In this document: positions 36,879 to 45,342 of the stretch, in pieces | How the letters are laid out: the number at the start of each line of letters is the position of its first letter | How positions within the stretch are numbered: position 1 is the stretch's first letter | Assembly (NCBI RefSeq): GCF_018860525.1 | Contig: NZ_JAHKPM010000008.1 | Location: forward strand, 183,320 to 247,319 | Origin: Vibrio hepatarius | GTDB taxonomy: Bacteria; Pseudomonadota; Gammaproteobacteria; Enterobacterales; Vibrionaceae | Direction: 5' to 3' | Length of the DNA stretch: 64,000 nucleotides | The notes under the pieces: generated by a model | Seen by the model: only the letters and a program-made list of their open reading frames with translations | Database searches by the model: none | What the model was told of the DNA's origin: nothing | Program-made: the position numbers and the translations under genes

Positions 36879-37385
36879 CTACTTGTTTTGCGCGTTTACT
36901 TTTTCTTGTGCCTTTTCCATGATCAACTTCATCTGTTCTTTCTGCTTTTGGCGGCGCTCCTCTAGAGTGTTTTTTTGCTCAGGCGTTAGAATTTGGTACA
37001 TATCGTGTTCAGCTTTTATTTTCATCACTTGAACATCAAGCTGCTTTTCATTGTATTGACGAAGCGTCTGTTTCACTTTTTCTTCATCAAACTTTTCGTT
37101 TTGCACTACCTTGGTCCATTGCTCAACTTCCTTCGCTACTTTCTCTTTACTTGGGCTTAAAGCTTGAGTTTTCGTCTGCAGTTCAACTTGGATCTGTCTA
37201 ATTTTGCTTTCTTGCTCTAGGGTAATGCTTTCAAGTCCAAAAGGCTTGGGGGGCGCGACCTTAGCGGGCTGAATAGCCTGACCAGATGGCTGGCTAGGCA
37301 CAGAAATGGCCGATTGGTTATTATTGCTAGCAAAAGTGGGTAAACTCGCAAAAGTTAGTAGTGCAGTAATTAAATAACGTTTCAT
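36879..37385 (-). CDS. Spy/CpxP-like periplasmic protein (LTxxQ motif)
   Basis: 168 aa with signal peptide (KRYLITALLTFASLPTFA). It has a Pro/Gln-rich linker, then a helical basic domain with two LTxxQ-like motifs (ITLEQESKI and LTPEQKNTLEERR). This is the pattern of Spy/CpxP periplasmic chaperones and envelope stress modulators. The exact orthologue is uncertain because the sequence is strongly charged and diverged. Confidence 0.7.
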   Translation of the reverse strand: MKRYLITALLTFASLPTFASNNNQSAISVPSQPSGQAIQPAKVAPPKPFGLESITLEQESKIRQIQVELQTKTQALSPSKEKVAKEVEQWTKVVQNEKFDEEKVKQTLRQYNEKQLDVQVMKIKAEHDMYQILTPEQKNTLEERRQKQKEQMKLIMEKAQEKVNAQNK

Positions 37386-37790
37386 ATATCCTCACACATT
37401 GTTTAAATCTATAGGTAAACCATTATTCATAAAACATTGGTTATGTATATTTAAAATAAAAAGCTTGAACTCACTAGACATCTTATTAAAACAAAAAGTT
37501 CCTATTATTAGTTGAAATTTACCAAAACACAACATTACTAGGTAAATGTGACGATTTTCACAACATAAAATTGACAAAAGACCTAAGAAATTCTGTATTT
37601 TAGATTAGATTACGTCAACATATAGATATTAAATAAAATAATATAATTATAACAATAAGTTTAAAGCCATAATAATTAATAATTATCCAAAAGAGTAGGT
37701 AATTTATCCTTGGCTGTTTTTTAACAGCATTTGAAAAAAAATATAGATAGAATTCATCAGTACTGATATCACTTAAATAATAGAGAGGCT
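37386..37790. other. AT-rich intergenic region
   Basis: No gene seen. Very AT-rich from 37560 to 37760; it supplies the promoter region for both flanking divergent genes. Nothing specific recognised. Confidence 0.5.
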
Positions 37791-38846
37791 ATTATTATAA
37801 CTTCACATAAAAAGGTAATATTAATACCGGCATATAACCCAAGTGATGCCATTATACACCTTATATCAGATATAAAGGCACTGTGTAACTGCTCAATCGT
37901 CATTGTAAATGATGGTTCAAGTAACAATCGTAATTACATATTCAGCCATTTAAAATCTCTCAACCAAGTGAAAGTCATCGCTCATAAGTCAAATTCAGGC
38001 AAAGGCCAAGCACTAAAAACTGGTTTCTCTTATATCATTGAGCATTTACCTCAAGTTAACGGTATCATTACCGCCGATGCCGATGGTCAACACTCACCTA
38101 GAGACATTATACGTATCTTGAGTGAATCAAAACATCAATCACATTCAGTAAATAGCCTATTTATGGGCACTCGTAGCTTTAGTGGGAAAGTGCCGCTTAG
38201 AAGTAAAATAGGTAACCTCATTACTGAAAAAATTTTCCAGCTTGTGACTCGTACTCGTATCACGGACACTCAAACAGGGCTTAGATATTTATCGATTGAT
38301 CTCGCCCAAAAGAGTACAAGCATTGAGTCTAATGGTTATGAGTTTGAAACAGAGATGCTACTTCTAGCTACTTGTGAAAACTGCACAATAAAACAAATAG
38401 ATATTGAAACCATATACATTGACGACAATAGCTCATCTCATTTTAATCCCTTGAGGGATTCAATAAAGATATATTGGACATTCCTACGCTTTACCGGTAT
38501 TTCCATTTCCAGCGCGCTTATAGATTATTTATTATTTTACCTAGTACTGTTATCAACTGACTCAACTCTAAAATCCTTTGTCATTGCAAGGCTTATCTCT
38601 GCTTGCTACAATTATATAATGTCAAAACGAATTGTATTTAAATCGGAAGAAAAAAGTTATAATACGATAGTAAGATATATAATGTTGGCAATTTTTCTAC
38701 TCGTTTCATCCATGGGACTAACTAAATTACTTATCTTGTGTGGAATCAGTATCATGTATGCCAAGTTCATCGCCGAATGTTTGCTATTTATCGCTAGCTT
38801 CTTAGTACAAAAGTTTTTTGTATTCAGTCAAATTCAACGAACGTAA
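37791..38846 (+). CDS. GT2 glycosyltransferase fused to a GtrA-type membrane domain; start codon non-canonical or lost
   Basis: The GT2 domain begins with VILIPAYNP and IVNDGSS, lying upstream of the first ATG/GTG-type codon (GTG 37968). The open frame extends back to at least 37791, where AGAGAGG is followed by ATT ATT ATA and no ATG/GTG/TTG. The DxD-type motif is in ITADADGQH. The C-terminal 125 aa (about 225-351) have four TM helices of GtrA type (FLRFTGISISSALIDYLLF...SFLVQKFFVF). Such fusions transfer lipid-linked sugars for envelope glycans. Either an ATT start is used or the gene lost its start. Confidence 0.75.
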   Translation: MIITSHKKVILIPAYNPSDAIIHLISDIKALCNCSIVIVNDGSSNNRNYIFSHLKSLNQVKVIAHKSNSGKGQALKTGFSYIIEHLPQVNGIITADADGQHSPRDIIRILSESKHQSHSVNSLFMGTRSFSGKVPLRSKIGNLITEKIFQLVTRTRITDTQTGLRYLSIDLAQKSTSIESNGYEFETEMLLLATCENCTIKQIDIETIYIDDNSSSHFNPLRDSIKIYWTFLRFTGISISSALIDYLLFYLVLLSTDSTLKSFVIARLISACYNYIMSKRIVFKSEEKSYNTIVRYIMLAIFLLVSSMGLTKLLILCGISIMYAKFIAECLLFIASFLVQKFFVFSQIQRT

Positions 38847-38878
38847 AACTTCCCTTATACAATAGTCCCTTTTAAAAT

Positions 38879-38906
38879 ACATCCTCCCTTCAATAAGGAA
38901 GGATGT
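38879..38906. terminator. Hairpin between convergent genes
   Basis: ACATCCTcCCTT-CAAT-AAGGaAGGATGT, an imperfect 12-bp stem between the glycosyltransferase and the minus-strand barrel gene; poor T runs on either side. Confidence 0.5.
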
Positions 38907-38933
38907 CACACTTATTATAAAAATTTATTTAAC

Positions 38934-39419
38934 TTATAAGAAGTTAAATGACACCGTCAATGAAACCGTATCAATATCATTATTACCAACAGCGTAGTTC
39001 ATGTAGTTTGCACCAAGAGAAACCGGGCCAAATACGGCATAATCAGCCCCGACTCCCCACATAAAATCTAAGTCATCTTCGTCTTTATAACCGATAGAGC
39101 TTGAGTCTTGATCCCAATAATGTGCTCCAGCTTTGGCGTATAACTGCAAAGGACCAAAGTTAATGCTTGGCTTAAGCGCAGCATAAAATGAAGACGCTTC
39201 TACCTTACCATTACCAAAATCAAACTCACCAAAATTATTGTAACCGGCTTCAACACCGATAAAAGGTAAAATCCCAGTTCCAACATGAACTGAGTAAGTT
39301 GTAGTGTCTTCCGAGTTAAGATCGGATTGACCAATTGATGCGCCGCCATATAGCCAAGAATCAGCAGAAGCTGAAGCCGACACACTAATTAAAGCTAGCA
39401 CTAAAAGAGTATTTTTCAT
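38934..39419 (-). CDS. Small outer-membrane beta-barrel protein
   Basis: 161 aa. Signal peptide (KNTLLVLALISVSASASA), then eight alternating strands such as WLYGGASIGQSDL, YSVHVGTGILPFIGVEAGYN, SFYAALKPSINFG and LGANYMNYAVG, ending VSFNFL. This is the OmpA-barrel/Ail-like size class. Specific role unknown. It is not close to the 8315 barrel. Confidence 0.82.
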   Translation of the reverse strand: MKNTLLVLALISVSASASADSWLYGGASIGQSDLNSEDTTTYSVHVGTGILPFIGVEAGYNNFGEFDFGNGKVEASSFYAALKPSINFGPLQLYAKAGAHYWDQDSSSIGYKDEDDLDFMWGVGADYAVFGPVSLGANYMNYAVGNNDIDTVSLTVSFNFL

Positions 39420-39741
39420 TTAAAACCTTTGATGGACTTTCTTACATCACTTAAAAACAAAAGTGTCAAATACTATATGATCGCTGTGTTGTACACTTGT
39501 CAAATGAAAGTAATATATTAAAATATAAGGATTTTACTTGTGAATGATAAATCGCTCAACTATTAATTTTGGTAAGGTTAATCGGCGTATAGTCCCCTTC
39601 GTAAATGGCCAATTTTTCTAACTATGGACTTAATTTAAAAAACTGGTTCAACCAATTCATCAATCCTTGTAACAATTTTGGTAGCAACACTTGCTAAAAA
39701 ACATATAGTACTCATTAATTATCTGAACAGTGAAATGACCC
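39420..39741. other. Intergenic region
   Basis: No gene or recognisable site seen between the barrel gene and the lipase-like gene. Confidence 0.5.
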
Positions 39742-40725
39742 ATGTATAAACCTCTTTCAGTGCCCAAAGCCAATGCACCTCTAGCGATTTGTCTTTTTGC
39801 TCTTTTAGCATTAGCTGGTTCACAAGCTAATGCGAGCTCGACCTATGTTGAGCCTGATCTTCAATTTACTTCCAAGGAAGAACAACAGATCATCGACAAA
39901 TCGACCTCAGAATATGTACTTAGATACGCAAAGCTGTCTCAAGGGGCATTTGTTTCTGTAGCAAACGTCAAAAATACACAAGATGGTTTTCGACGTATCA
40001 GCACTGAAGAGGCAAATGTTATTCAAAGCTCGCACAAATCAACCGAATCTCAAAGTATCTCTTTTCCTCCTTATATCGATGTTGATAACAAAAACAACGA
40101 GCAGTTGAAATACATAGACAAACACACCGGGTTAATGGCAACCGTTCTTATGCCTATCGATGAGCAAGATAACCATGTCGTTCTCGCTTTTGCCGGAACA
40201 GATACTCGCTTTTCAATAAAGGGACGGACAGAACGAGGCGTAATAAATAGTAGCTCTGCGTATAATCAGATTAATGGTCAGCTACCTGACGATTTCAAAC
40301 AGGCTGAAATTCTCGCACAAGCAATCAAGTCAGCTTATCCAGAAAAACAACTGATTGTAACGGGTACCTCTTTAGGTGGTGGCTTAGCGCAATATGCAGC
40401 TATGCTCACTGATTCAAAAGCTTATGCATTTAATGCACTCGGTCTAGGCAAAAACAGTCTTGAACACATCATACAAAAACGCCAGTTCGAAAGTTTAGAA
40501 GAACTCAACAAAGCTGCAGAGGAAAAGATTGTCAATGTGAATCTAGAGGGTGAAGCACTGACGTACTTGTTTGGCTGGTACATGCCACCTCAACTTGGTG
40601 ATATATACACTCTTCCATTTTGTAAAGGTGAGGATGACTGGTACGAATATCTCACCAGTAACCGATTTTATTTGCACAATATTCCCCAAGTCATTGATAA
40701 CCTTCAATGTGTTGTGGATAAATAG
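39742..40725 (+). CDS. Secreted lipase-like protein (class 3 lipase/alpha-beta hydrolase)
   Basis: 327 aa. Signal peptide (about residues 1-32, ending SQANA). The nucleophile elbow GTSLGG (Ser210) lies in LIVTGTSLGGGLAQYAAML, with a preceding VVLAFAGTDT oxyanion-loop strand, as in class 3 lipases and DUF2974-type hydrolases. The catalytic His is probably in YLHNIPQVID near the C-terminus. It is likely exported, perhaps by type II secretion, and acts on lipids; the substrate is unknown. Confidence 0.72.
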   Translation: MYKPLSVPKANAPLAICLFALLALAGSQANASSTYVEPDLQFTSKEEQQIIDKSTSEYVLRYAKLSQGAFVSVANVKNTQDGFRRISTEEANVIQSSHKSTESQSISFPPYIDVDNKNNEQLKYIDKHTGLMATVLMPIDEQDNHVVLAFAGTDTRFSIKGRTERGVINSSSAYNQINGQLPDDFKQAEILAQAIKSAYPEKQLIVTGTSLGGGLAQYAAMLTDSKAYAFNALGLGKNSLEHIIQKRQFESLEELNKAAEEKIVNVNLEGEALTYLFGWYMPPQLGDIYTLPFCKGEDDWYEYLTSNRFYLHNIPQVIDNLQCVVDK

Positions 40726-40753
40726 AAAATATTAAATATTCTTATCACAGCAA

Positions 40754-40771
40754 GGCGAGCAAGAGCTCGCC
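40754..40771. terminator. Hairpin after the lipase-like gene
   Basis: GGCGAGC-AAGA-GCTCGCC, a perfect 7-bp GC-rich stem 28 nt after the stop; the T-rich stretch comes about 20 nt later, so strength is uncertain. Confidence 0.55.
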
Positions 40772-40813
40772 TAGTAACTACATAATATTATTATTTTTTT
40801 TCTGTTGAGCCCT

Positions 40814-41281
40814 TCAAGTTAACATCACTATGCCATGCATCAAGACCACACTAGACGTTAACCTTGTTCGCATATCAAAGTATCCTTCTGGTCCGGTACT
40901 TTGGTGCTCTAATCGCATTGATTTCTCTGCCCGCCAAACTGTGATATAGCCAATGAGTAAAATAAGCAGACTCACAGACTCGTTTTGCTCACCAAGCAAT
41001 ACAGACAACCACGCCGATAACACAACCAAGTTGCTAAAAATTAATGATTTATTGCTCAATCGGCTTTCAAAGTTTTCAATGCTATTTCCCCATAAAATAC
41101 CCGATAAAAAGCTCAAAATAACGACGCTATATGTAATGAAAAATTCTTCACCACTATGTCCAATGAAACGGCTACCTGTCAGCGATAAAAGCAACCCAAA
41201 CAAAAAAGGAACTAACCCCATGTAACCCAGCTTAGCCATGGTGTTGCGAGTGTGAGTACTTACCAAAAAGTCAGACTTCAT
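40814..41281 (-). CDS. DUF3429-like inner-membrane protein
   Basis: 155 aa, four to five predicted TM helices (LGYMGLVPFLFGLLLSL, FFITYSVVILSFLSGILWG, and later two). The pattern fits small DUF3429 membrane proteins common in marine Gammaproteobacteria; function unknown. Its start overlaps the stop of the glutathione peroxidase gene (ATGA), so they form one unit. Confidence 0.7.
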   Translation of the reverse strand: MKSDFLVSTHTRNTMAKLGYMGLVPFLFGLLLSLTGSRFIGHSGEEFFITYSVVILSFLSGILWGNSIENFESRLSNKSLIFSNLVVLSAWLSVLLGEQNESVSLLILLIGYITVWRAEKSMRLEHQSTGPEGYFDMRTRLTSSVVLMHGIVMLT

Positions 41282-41823
41282 AGCTGCTGCTCGATAGCGT
41301 TTTTGAGAGTCAAACTCACAGGCGATGTAGAACTAGGAAAAGTGGCGATGACCTTACCTTGTTTGTTAATCAAGAATTTGTAAAAATTCCACTGAGGAGA
41401 GATGCCAGCTTGCGCTTGTATCTGCATAAAGACGGGATTAGCGCCATTACCCGTTAATGGTGTTCTCGCCATCATAGGGAAAGTGACGCCGTAATCTAAA
41501 TAACAAATTTTAGCCGATTGCGCCTCGCTCCCTTTATCTTGCCGAAAATCATTACTAGGAAAACCAACAACAGTGAAACCTTTAGATTTGTATGTCTGAT
41601 ACAGCTGCTCAAGTTCTTCAAACTGTGATGTATAACCACATTGACTAGCGGTATTAACGACCAACAACGTCTTTCCTTGAAATTCCTTACAAAGCTCAAT
41701 GCTTTCAGTTGAGTTAAGCAGCCGTTGCTTGCTGTTAAGTATGTCAGGGCAAGCTGCTGAAAAAGCAAGAGGGCTCATCAAGCATGCAATTAGAGCGGTT
41801 GAAAAAACGAGTGAATAGTTCAT
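41278..41823 (-). CDS. Glutathione peroxidase family protein, exported
   Basis: 181 aa. Signal peptide (about 1-23, ending AFSA), then the GPx fold: peroxidatic Cys62 in VVNTASQCGYTSQ, FPSNDF and WNFYKFLI, the last containing the catalytic Trp-Asn. It reduces peroxides with thiol donors, likely in the periplasm given the leader. Tail overlaps the DUF3429-like gene. Confidence 0.9.
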   Translation of the reverse strand: MNYSLVFSTALIACLMSPLAFSAACPDILNSKQRLLNSTESIELCKEFQGKTLLVVNTASQCGYTSQFEELEQLYQTYKSKGFTVVGFPSNDFRQDKGSEAQSAKICYLDYGVTFPMMARTPLTGNGANPVFMQIQAQAGISPQWNFYKFLINKQGKVIATFPSSTSPVSLTLKNAIEQQL

Positions 41824-42185
41824 AGAGTAAGTTTGTTTGTGTAAGTTTATTTATTAGTACTCTTACATTAGATCAAATGATCACTTTAGCTAGTATTAGC
41901 ATAATGAAAGCTACCTAATTGATAGGCAGCGAGGCAATCTGATATATCTCCTTTTCATCTCGTTAATATCGCGTTTTAATACCTCTCTTTAACCTCTCCG
42001 AATTGCTTGTGTTATATCAATTAAAGATCGCCATACCTTTATTGTGTGATAAGTATTTAATTAATATGAAATGTCTATTTTAACCATTACACAATATGAT
42101 CTGCACAATCACAAATAAAGGTTATTAATGTTGTTTGTATAAGGTGTATCAATAATTATCCCATTTCTTATATATGGTCATTGCT
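41824..42185. other. Intergenic region upstream of the secreted-protein/luxI genes
   Basis: No gene seen. AT-rich from 42050 on. I looked for a 20-bp lux box here and found none. Confidence 0.5.
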
Positions 42186-42704
42186 ATGAAAATTATTAAT
42201 ATATCATTATTGCTTGCGGCATTTTCACTCTCAGCACAAGCGAACTTTGCGCCTACAAATGTTTACCTTGATGGAAAAGCCTATCCTGTTGTCGAACTGG
42301 AATCAAAAGTGGTTACCAAAAGCTCTGTCGAGATGGACCTCAACAAAGAAGAAAGCCAACAAATGAGTGATCAAGGCTTTGCTGAACTATCAAAGTCTTT
42401 TAACTTTTTATGCCGAATCAATCTGTCTAACACATTTTATTTCACCAATTTACGACCTGGTGATTCAACAAAGCTCTACTCGTTTGATCAAACGTGTGCC
42501 TATAAAAGAGCGTCTGGAGTATTGACAAACTTATCGAATGCTTGGCTTAGCCTACAGCTTGTTGACGGGAGCGGCTCTGTGATTGGGGGGCCTAGCCGCT
42601 CTGTGTATTCTAACCCGGGCAAAGGTAGATACCACTGGGTTGTCATCAATCGTTCAAGCGGCAGCCGGGGTGACGGATACATCAAAACAACAGAAATTCA
42701 CTAA
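42186..42704 (+). CDS. Hypothetical exported protein upstream of luxI
   Basis: 172 aa. Signal peptide (KIINISLLLAAFSLSAQA), mature part with two Cys (FLCRINLS and DQTCAYKR) likely forming a disulfide, and a Gly/Ser-rich strand-forming C-terminus. No family recognised. The start at 42186 removes four codons of the longest frame. A hairpin terminator separates it from luxI. Confidence 0.65.
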   Translation: MKIINISLLLAAFSLSAQANFAPTNVYLDGKAYPVVELESKVVTKSSVEMDLNKEESQQMSDQGFAELSKSFNFLCRINLSNTFYFTNLRPGDSTKLYSFDQTCAYKRASGVLTNLSNAWLSLQLVDGSGSVIGGPSRSVYSNPGKGRYHWVVINRSSGSRGDGYIKTTEIH

Positions 42705-42711
42705 CCATTAT

Positions 42712-42742
42712 ATCGATGGAGCATTCTGCTTCATCGATTTTT
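42712..42742 (+). terminator. Terminator between the exported protein gene and luxI
   Basis: ATCGATGGAGC-ATTCT-GCTTCATCGAT with one G-U pair, followed by a short T run. It leaves under 20 nt before the luxI start. Confidence 0.75.
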
Positions 42743-42758
42743 CATTGGCAGCTAAACT

Positions 42759-43397
42759 ATGACAATTGAATGTATAACAGTGAGCACGCTGCATAATTTT
42801 AGAGGTAACCCACTTGCCGATCAGTTTCAACTTAGATATAGAAGCGTCATTGAAAGGCAATCGTGGGATGTCCCCTATATAAATTGTATGGAATACGACC
42901 AATACGATAATCCTGCAACTATTTATTTTGTCTGGCGTGAAAACGAGAAAGTGAGAGGAGTCGCTAGACTGTATCCAACAACTCGGACTTATATGTTGAA
43001 AGAAGTATTTCCACATTTAGTGACATATGAGCCTTTGCCTTGCGATGCCAATATTTGGGAAGGCAGCCGGTTCTGCTTAGATAAAGGCTTGTCACCCGCT
43101 CAAAGAAAACGTGTGATCCAGGAACTCGTTATTGCTTACCTAGAATATAGCTTGATACATGGGATCACTTCAATTGTAGGACTTATGCTTCCAGCTTACT
43201 GGAAAAGTGTTTTTATCAATAATGGCTGTCCAGTATCCTGGCTAGGGGAGTTTTCAGTTGCTGGAGATGGGAAAAAGATTCGTGCTGGAAAGTTAATCAT
43301 AACTAAAGATATTCTACATTCAGCTAGAATAATAGCGGGTATCTTTGGCAGTGTACTCTCCTTTGGAGAAGAGCAGGTTATGGTTCAACACAGCTAA
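42759..43397 (+). CDS. luxI: LuxI-family acyl-homoserine lactone synthase
   Basis: 212 aa. The invariant LuxI residues are in place: Arg29 and Trp36 (YRSVIERQSWDVP), Asp47 and Asp50 (EYDQYD), Arg70 (GVARLYPTT), Phe84 (MLKEVFPHL), Glu101 and Arg104 (WEGSRFCLD). The enzyme makes an AHL signal from acyl-ACP and S-adenosylmethionine in the cytoplasm. No LuxR-type AHL receptor gene lies next to it, unlike most luxI genes. No strong ribosome site precedes the ATG. A terminator hairpin lies just upstream, so readthrough or a promoter inside it would be needed. Confidence 0.9.
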   Translation: MTIECITVSTLHNFRGNPLADQFQLRYRSVIERQSWDVPYINCMEYDQYDNPATIYFVWRENEKVRGVARLYPTTRTYMLKEVFPHLVTYEPLPCDANIWEGSRFCLDKGLSPAQRKRVIQELVIAYLEYSLIHGITSIVGLMLPAYWKSVFINNGCPVSWLGEFSVAGDGKKIRAGKLIITKDILHSARIIAGIFGSVLSFGEEQVMVQHS

Positions 43398-43715
43398 AAG
43401 CGATTAAAAAAGCAATCAAATGTACTGGATGTCGCTTTGGTATTATTTTATTCTCGCTTTGACATGATATTAGTTTACCAACTGGTATTTAGATATTTCC
43501 CAGTGATCCCCTTCCTATTTAAAAATATCGGAAGGCTCATATCATGCTACTTGGATATGAGCCATTCGGTGAATAATAGCTACCCAGCTATAGAATATCC
43601 TTAAGTTTCGCATTTCTGTGATGAATATGCTTATTTATTGTTTGTTTATTTTTTATTTCACCACATTGTGTTATAAAACAAAATCATAACAATAATGAGG
43701 CATTTATTTAACATC
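43398..43715. other. Intergenic region with a perfect 10-bp hairpin
   Basis: No gene seen. GGCTCATATC (43534-43543) and GATATGAGCC (43554-43563) form a perfect 10-bp stem with a 10-nt loop, without a T run. AAAGCGA...TCGCTTT near 43396-43434 could be a weak luxI terminator. Confidence 0.5.
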
Positions 43716-44120
43716 ATGAATATTAAGGCTATTATTACACTCGGCATTCTGGTTTTAACATCAACAACATATGCAAATACTTCAACCTATGTTTATTGTG
43801 GCCTGCCCGACGGCAGTGATTGGGATTGGCTTCTTGATGAACATGACAATTACAAGACGATTGATGGGCAGTGGGCACGTGTGACAGAGGAAAACGGCCA
43901 ATACTATAACGTTTTCCGTCTTGATGAGGTAACCTTTGAGTCAAAAGCATTTAGCTGTCCAGCAGGTTATATAACGCAACCAGCAGAGAGCGGAACTTCT
44001 CGCTGGGAAATATTTGAAATTATCAGACCGGATGGTTCGAGTTACTTTATTGATGGTTACAAAACTTACTATTCGTCAATCAATCACCAGACGACTCGTA
44101 ACGATTATTTCCGTTTGTAG
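43716..44120 (+). CDS. Hypothetical small exported protein
   Basis: 134 aa. Signal peptide (MNIKAIITLGILVLTSTTYA), mature domain rich in Trp, Tyr and Asp with two Cys (VYCGLPDG, FSCPAGY). No family recognised. The start at 43716 gives a clean leader; an ATG seven codons upstream is possible. Confidence 0.6.
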   Translation: MNIKAIITLGILVLTSTTYANTSTYVYCGLPDGSDWDWLLDEHDNYKTIDGQWARVTEENGQYYNVFRLDEVTFESKAFSCPAGYITQPAESGTSRWEIFEIIRPDGSSYFIDGYKTYYSSINHQTTRNDYFRL

Positions 44121-44625
44121 TTAAAATGAAGCTGGTGTTACAGGCCCATAAGGCAATAAAGAGTGGCCCGGTTCGATAGCGCTGTTAAATACTCACTTGG
44201 AGTGATAGCGGCTGCTTTAAAGCATGTTGCTATGGTGTGTGTTCCCTCCTCACTCTCCCTCAACCTTCTATTTGCATTCCTTTAACTACTTTATAAAAAG
44301 TCCCCACTTAAGTTAAGTGGGGAACGCTTTCACGTTGTTACCCAAAATACGGACAATACTATCAATTGGTTATGTAAGGGTTTCAGGGCTCTAAAACCGG
44401 ATTGATATAAGGATAAAAAAACACACTTATATCTCATGCTTATCGCTATACCCTTAAGTTAGGGCCAAATAAAATAAACACCCATGCACACAATATACAC
44501 TTTGATAAAATTTAACATACGGGGAAAACCCGTCTATTTTTCGAATGGATAGTTTGCAATAATTACTCGTTTATTCTTCAAAAAAATAAAAAGCACCTGC
44601 TGACTTAAATGGATTAATTATTCCA
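44121..44625. other. Intergenic region with a hairpin
   Basis: No gene seen in 505 nt. CCCCACTTA-AGT-TAAGTGGGG (44302-44322) is a 9-bp stem; on the minus strand it is followed by ACTTTTT, so as a terminator it would act leftward, although no minus-strand gene lies to its right before 45342. Confidence 0.5.
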
Positions 44626-45342
44626 ATGAACACTTTTATCCAAAAAAAACACCTACTGGCAGAAATAAGAAATGGGGACTTTACTCACCCAAAAGATAGA
44701 GAAGCGGTGAGCTTTGCAATAAACAAGATCAACTTTGCTTCAAAAGAAAGCATATTGGACGTAGGATCGGGGTTAGGCGGCACAGTAGACATGCTAAACC
44801 AAGATGTAAAAACCATTGGGGTAGATAAAGATATCCAAGCAATAAATTACGCAAGAAATCAGTACAAGGATTGCGACTTCCTCCATGGTGATGTTTTAGA
44901 CATCAACAATTTAACTGAAGAAACCTTTGATCTTATTACAATGTTTTCTTCTTTTTATGCATTCGAAAACCAGAATCAAGCTTGCAATGTATTAATACCC
45001 AGAGCAAGAGAAAAGGCAGATTTACTCGTCTTTGAGTATTCATCAAAAACCCCATTTAAAGGCAACCTTTTTGATGATGACCACTCTCCTTTCAACCCCG
45101 TCGCTTTAGATAGGATCGATGCCATTTTTTCGCCTTGGTCAGTCGTTAACGTCTACGACCTTTCAGAGATGTTTTTTGACAGCTACCAAAGTGTACTGGA
45201 AAACATGAGAAACAATGAATCGTCTCTTTGCCACAATCATGGCAAAGAGGCGTATCATAGAGTCTATGATTCCTTTACTAAACTTACCGTCAATCTTGAT
45301 ACTGGAGTTCTCGGTGGTTGTCTAGTTCACGCTCAAACTTAA
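44626..45342 (+). CDS. Class I SAM-dependent methyltransferase
   Basis: 238 aa. Motif I is ILDVGSGLGGTV (about residues 43-54), then VDKDIQAINYAR and the FLHGDVLDINN acidic loop, all typical of class I methyltransferases. The substrate is not evident. Its last 53 nt overlap the convergent MFS transporter gene. Confidence 0.8.
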   Translation: MNTFIQKKHLLAEIRNGDFTHPKDREAVSFAINKINFASKESILDVGSGLGGTVDMLNQDVKTIGVDKDIQAINYARNQYKDCDFLHGDVLDINNLTEETFDLITMFSSFYAFENQNQACNVLIPRAREKADLLVFEYSSKTPFKGNLFDDDHSPFNPVALDRIDAIFSPWSVVNVYDLSEMFFDSYQSVLENMRNNESSLCHNHGKEAYHRVYDSFTKLTVNLDTGVLGGCLVHAQT

